Below are positions 8,501-10,215 of a DNA stretch of 10,215 nucleotides, piece after piece. How positions within the stretch are numbered: the first letter of the stretch is position 1; the number at the start of each line of letters is the position of its first letter. A model generated the notes under the pieces. The model ran no database searches. It saw only the letters and a program-made list of their open reading frames with translations, and was not told where the DNA came from. The translations under genes were made by a program, and so were the position numbers. Source of the DNA: Bacteroidota bacterium (GTDB lineage: Bacteria > Bacteroidota > Ignavibacteria > UBA10030 > F1-140-MAGs086); assembly GCA_005792205.1 (NCBI GenBank), contig SXSO01000060.1, forward strand, positions 1 to 10,215, read 5' to 3'.

Positions 8501-10189
8501 TAATGGACCAAGTTGCATTTCTGATTTAATTCCAAAAAGTGCTTGACTACTTCCAAAAAATCTTGGTGCTTGCATTGAAACATTTCCTGCTTCAACTGAT
8601 TTGACAATTTCATCGTCATATCCTGTATACTTTAATTTCAACTGGTTTTCATACTCAAATGTTCTTTGTGTGTTCCAATCAGCAAGTAGATTTAATTTAT
8701 CTCCAATAGTTCCACTCACATTTACTTGAACTTCTTGTTTGAAGTTTGGTTCTGTGGATTGTTGTTCTCTTGGATTGATGGAAACTTGATCTGATTTTTG
8801 GCTTCTAAAACCTGCTTGAATATCAATTGCTCCTCCAACTCTAAGATTTATTTTTGGAGGTCCAAATATGCTAAAAATTGGATTTGATGGAATTGGAATA
8901 TCAATGTTTGTAATGGTTGAAAAAAGAGAACCAATTGCATCTTTTCCAAAGTTTTTGAATTTATAAAAATGGATACTATCTTTCCAAAGTTTTCTTTGTT
9001 CAAATTCATTTCTCAATCTTATATATTCATCAAGTGAAAGCGAGTATGGAAAACGTATATCTTCATTGTACCATTTTTCATTTACAAAAATTTTATTTTC
9101 TGTTGAATCTAACGCAACATTGTTTGAATAAGCAGGATGATTTATAGAAAATAAAAATGGATGTAATTTTTTTTGAAATAAATTTGCAAATTGGTTTTGT
9201 GATTTTGTGAAGTTCCACTGTTTAATTCTTTCGGAAGAATCGTTTTCAACTACATAAGTTGTGTCTTTAAAAAACCCTTGTGCAACACTATCAATTATTG
9301 GAGAAGTTGTAATTTCTATGTTTGCAAATTTTGTAGAATCAAAAGTTGCTTTTTCTTTTTTTGGAGTTTTTGTTTGGGTAGAATCAGTTATTTCAGTTTC
9401 TTTTTTTTCTTCATCTAAAATTTCGGTTTCGTCAAATATATTTTTTTGTGGAGGAGAAATTTTTTCTTCTGAAATTTGAGAAGAATCTATTTTTTTTTTT
9501 TCTTCAATTTTAGTTTGTAAAATTGTTGCAATTGTATCTTGTTTGATTTCTTTTTTATGAGGAAAAAATTTTTCTTCAGTTTTAATTGTATCAATTTTTT
9601 CAATTTGTTTAGAAATTATTTTGGAAGAATCTATTTTTTCTTCAGAAATTTTTGTTGAATCGATTCTAATTTGAGAAGTTGATTTTTCTTTTATTATTTT
9701 TTTAGAATGCTCAATTAAATTATCTATTTTAACATTGTGAAAAATTTTTTCAACATTTATAGATTGCCCAATTTTAAGTTTGTTTATATTGTAAATTCCA
9801 TATTGAGAAGATTTTTTTTTTATCTTTTCAATTGTATTTGCAATGACATTATTTTGTTGTCGTTTGGAAAGTGAATTGAAATCATCGTAATTTTTTTTTG
9901 TTTCACTTTTCAAAATAAACCACAAAGTCATTCCTTTTTTTGTTTTTACAAAATTATTTTTTTCAGTTTGAGAAGAAGTGGAGTTTGCTAAAAACAAAAA
10001 AATAATTATACTCCACAAATTATATCTAAGAGTCGAACAAAAAAGTTTTTTAAATGAAAATGTCAATAAGTTTCTTCGCAACTTGTATAAATAAACGTTG
10101 GGGTTTTTCAAAATATACAATACTAAAATAAAAATGTAAAAATTAAGTTGCGATAGTTTTTTGGTTTGTTTTGAACAAAAATTTTTCAA
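2573..10189 (-). CDS. sprA: T9SS outer-membrane translocon SprA/Sov
   Basis: A 2538-residue reading frame encoding the giant outer-membrane beta-barrel through which type IX secretion substrates cross. Family members are about 2400-2500 residues (SprA of Flavobacterium johnsoniae, Sov of Porphyromonas gingivalis). Conserved blocks in order: a first SprA module at about 428-580 (VSGTIGDKLNLLADWNTQ, then SVEAGNVSM); DDFEGAQ at 1086-1092 followed by FGQWSLASPP; an acidic Asp/Asn-rich stretch with PDSEDLNGNNFLDLANNYF; GEIWVNELRV; and the late LPGVNYSIKWGGLEKI block before the C-terminal strands. N-terminal additions are a LysM-like domain and a Lys/Glu-rich linker. TTG at 10189 is uncertain: the frame has no stop up to the window edge, and the likely signal peptide begins around residue 42 (TTG at 10066) or residue 37 (TTG at 10081). 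The stop is TAA at 2573-2575. No frameshift is evident over 7.6 kb. Partners such as SprE/T, GldK-N and PorV are not in the window. Confidence 0.95.
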   Translation of the reverse strand: MKNFCSKQTKKLSQLNFYIFILVLYILKNPNVYLYKLRRNLLTFSFKKLFCSTLRYNLWSIIIFLFLANSTSSQTEKNNFVKTKKGMTLWFILKSETKKNYDDFNSLSKRQQNNVIANTIEKIKKKSSQYGIYNINKLKIGQSINVEKIFHNVKIDNLIEHSKKIIKEKSTSQIRIDSTKISEEKIDSSKIISKQIEKIDTIKTEEKFFPHKKEIKQDTIATILQTKIEEKKKIDSSQISEEKISPPQKNIFDETEILDEEKKETEITDSTQTKTPKKEKATFDSTKFANIEITTSPIIDSVAQGFFKDTTYVVENDSSERIKQWNFTKSQNQFANLFQKKLHPFLFSINHPAYSNNVALDSTENKIFVNEKWYNEDIRFPYSLSLDEYIRLRNEFEQRKLWKDSIHFYKFKNFGKDAIGSLFSTITNIDIPIPSNPIFSIFGPPKINLRVGGAIDIQAGFRSQKSDQVSINPREQQSTEPNFKQEVQVNVSGTIGDKLNLLADWNTQRTFEYENQLKLKYTGYDDEIVKSVEAGNVSMQAPRFFGSSQALFGIKSEMQLGPLKLYTLASQKKGQMKEVALTGGQTEKQFDFHPYDYATNHYFIDTIYRKEFETYFGSFGTFINNPNIQITDIEVWAMRTSGLPLPSDRKAIAIINLPPYFEGDTTYNFLRNSQQSISNGDTVTGKFYKLEKNSDYIFRDEGGFITLLRSLQNDQAIAVAYRTQNGYVYGDFVGSDTSQQSLTQNVVLKLVRPKNLLPSYAQAWKNQIKNIFNLGAKNLKEQGFELKIFYEKDEDKKESIAPLGEDIKLLSILGFDKKNIQGDEQPDGVFDFLPSVTVDQSRSEIIFPTLEPFGKTIANYFYPQTQQTSSDSELVEPFVYSFAYDSLLQKAREDLSHDIYVIKGKYTAEVSSKYSLGFNIVEGSVKATLAGVPLIAGVDYSVDYILGEIIIRREDALIPKADLKITYEQNDLFQLASKTLLGARAEIKPFSQLSFGATILNLNQETLSDKVRIGEEPTDNTMIGVDFTSIIEAPIVSDVLNFLPGFKTKETSEIKLLGEFAYMSPNPNTKKSTIKGEESQSIAYIDDFEGAQRTISLGTNFGQWSLASPPKISGMNDTSVVKHKAKLLWYTPPQGTVISDSIWPKRKTASGENFVTALDLRFFPKERGMYNYTKFPSTVLEKEKNWGGIMKTLGSSSNNLVEQNMSYIELWIKVFDNYDLSTGNLVIDLGEISEDVIPNDSLNSEDLVVYSIANGILNDGEDIGIDGITNTQEQNPEIIKNKLHQAFDVEVLNEDDPSSDNYHFAGIESNDYSKIDGTEGNQVRRRLPDSEDLNGNNFLDLANNYFTYKISLDTSDSFNPNPYIVGGGNDGWYQFRIPLTDYITTQGTPDLRNVQSMRLYLTGFQTSEDVLVRIVDFNIIGNQWIELARQDSIFRTSTVNLEDNPNYTIPPGVTREKDKSKPEQNIQLNEQSLALLINGMSDARNRFDSTRYQAVRYFQANKPLDLFNYKQMKLFVHAEKYNSLTDRGFRYFDSLNYDADVFIRFGSDTANFYEYRAPIHPAGNSITSESQWPSENNITIIFSELTSLKQTRDSAGVYKIIYKSANNGIPNAKYGVKGFPALNNIRYVGIGVTNPANNPSPERFPLDEDNTISGEIWVNELRVIGVENTPGKAIQFSAGIKLADLGSINFAYSKVDDYFHSLETRFGSRETNQDISVSANISLDKFFPTSWTGTSLPFNYSYAKREKQPRYFPNTDIQVASAVKRYEEEGLSADSVLTASQTFSESHMFSMPTIRFVLPTDAWYVDKTINRLSFSANYNKKFDRSPTSIKRNESGWMGKINYDLAFPTDLFFQPFKNIFNNVFILDSYKDYKIYFTPSKLQWSLDAKRDIVFDSSRTKSRSLLSSNFRANRSGGFGWKVSDGGFLNLNLNYGLIVESIPTHLEQDTITHKLYSFPTMLRKLFPKDKIIDFGRNSRYGQNISLNSKPILPNIYDIPKYFEFNAGYKVDYAWQSTFQGEKGQTAGWNSQSEVSLALKLKQLTDNIFSFGGSGKQTQTKKTETRGSGRGREAIKQKENNTQTDTTKISEKTEPETESSSIDFTETAMSVFKYAIKIPLLDYDNIAITFTQNKKSGNNGIRGENETGIANFWGFDNATLNGPSFLYQLGLSRNPSQFRAPKFLQDVWDTTATPDTILRVDTIKLQLTDDFSQSDKIGIRTSRNLWEGAKIDFTWQIGKNINENEVFTTGFDGIKIDTSSIFRRSGTIDRSFFVMPIPIFKPIKSYLKKVGELANRSKEGELSSETVTRAFEEGMETFSFLRFLGELPGVNYSIKWGGLEKITYFTGVFQSLGLEHSYSSMFTKTWATQQDGKQKTERAKITLNFQPLVGVNMVFAEMWKGNLNASFRYNSQTAYDLALTSNTIDETYTSEITSNIGFTKRGFNIPLFGLSLQNDIDFSFNFSYAANTQIVFDVFELANNSEGVPRGGSTRMQMEPRIKYILSSRVSLAVYYKYTSIKPSEGGSTIPGLTTNEAGIDLRIAIQ
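3903..4051 (-). other. charged low-complexity insertion in the C-terminal part of SprA
   Basis: Residues about 2047-2095 start with GGSGKQTQTKK, continue with RGSGRGREAIKQKENN and end in TEPETESSS. The stretch is hydrophilic, repeats Gly-Ser and Thr/Lys/Glu, and interrupts otherwise strand-like sequence. It most likely forms a long extracellular or periplasmic loop between barrel strands. Which side it faces cannot be told without a model. Confidence 0.55.
9320..9697 (-). other. Lys/Glu/Ser-rich low-complexity linker in SprA with imperfect repeats
   Basis: Residues about 165-290 are almost entirely Lys, Glu, Ile, Ser, Thr and Asp and include recurring phrases: IDSTKISEEKIDSSK (176-190), IDTIKTEEKF (199-208) and IDSSQISEEKIS (234-245). 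It has no hydrophobic core and is probably a flexible or helical spacer between the LysM-like domain and the barrel. At DNA level it contains an uninterrupted run of 12 A on the coding strand (9490-9501). Confidence 0.7.
9734..9949 (-). other. LysM-like domain at the periplasmic N-terminus of SprA
   Basis: Residues about 81-152 of the long frame show the two ends of a LysM fold: VKTKKGMTLWFIL, comparable to the canonical VxxGDTLWxIA, and NINKLKIGQSINVEKIF, comparable to LxxGQxLxIP. They are separated by a longer than usual Lys/Asn-rich helix region (NNVIANTIEKIKKKS). LysM domains bind peptidoglycan or chitin GlcNAc. Placed directly after the signal peptide, it would sit in the periplasm. The resemblance is by motif only and the spacing is stretched, so this is tentative. 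Confidence 0.5.
9968..10066 (-). other. probable SprA signal peptide and likely true start
   Basis: From TTG at 10066 the product begins MTFSFKKLFCSTLRYNLWS, followed by IIIFLFLANS and then a polar stretch. This is a well-formed Sec signal: a basic n-region (KK, R), a short hydrophobic core, and a plausible cleavage site after Ala-Asn-Ser (residue 70 of the long frame). The 41 residues upstream contain a second hydrophobic run (FYIFILVLYIL) that would be odd ahead of a signal peptide, so they are probably untranslated AT-rich leader. No ATG exists in this stretch, so a non-ATG start is required unless the gene begins beyond the window edge. Confidence 0.55.
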
Positions 10190-10215
10190 AGTTAAAAAAA
10201 AAAATGTAATTTCAA

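Noticed and set aside
9261..9479. Plus-strand open frame opposite the Lys/Glu-rich linker of sprA
   Set aside because: Its Ser/Phe/Val-rich product is just the complement of low-complexity Lys/Glu codons.
10015..10066. Sigma-70-like promoter with TTGACA (10066-10061) and TATAAT on the minus strand
   Set aside because: The two boxes are 36 nt apart, far from the needed 17, and both lie inside the likely signal-peptide coding region.

Overview
The window is AT-rich (roughly 30% GC by eye) and every gene I can support lies on the minus strand. The largest gene encodes a SprA/Sov-type protein, the giant outer-membrane translocon of the type IX secretion system (T9SS). T9SS is restricted to the Bacteroidota/Chlorobiota branch (FCB group). 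Starts without a visible Shine-Dalgarno sequence and frequent TTG starts fit that group. The AT-richness, the LysM-like N-terminus on SprA and the gene mix make me lean towards an Ignavibacteria/Chlorobiota-like organism rather than a classical flavobacterium, but that finer placement is inference.

Layout in transcription order (right to left): sprA (10189 to 2573, 5' end uncertain and open to the window edge), an alpha/beta-hydrolase (about 9 bp after sprA), bioY (2 bp after the hydrolase), and tRNA-Leu(CAG) (4 bp after the bioY stop). A short spacer with a perfect 12-bp inverted repeat follows, then a TSUP (TauE/SafE-family) membrane permease. After it come an imperfect hairpin and about 150 bp without a gene. 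At the left edge is a 21-bp tandem repeat array that may be the end of an IS21-like element.

The tight spacing of sprA, hydrolase, bioY and tRNA-Leu suggests one transcript from which the tRNA is cut out. The genes do not form an obvious pathway: SprA exports proteins across the outer membrane, BioY is the substrate-binding subunit of a biotin ECF transporter, the hydrolase has an intact Ser-Asp-His triad but no recognisable substrate, and the TSUP protein probably moves a sulfur oxyanion or organosulfonate.

I do not see a clearly new multi-gene system. The points most worth a second look are the LysM-like domain plus Lys/Glu-rich linker at the N-terminus of SprA (a possible cell-wall tether for the translocon), the A12 tract in that linker, the inverted repeat before the TSUP gene, the bioY/tRNA junction, and the tandem repeat array at the left edge.
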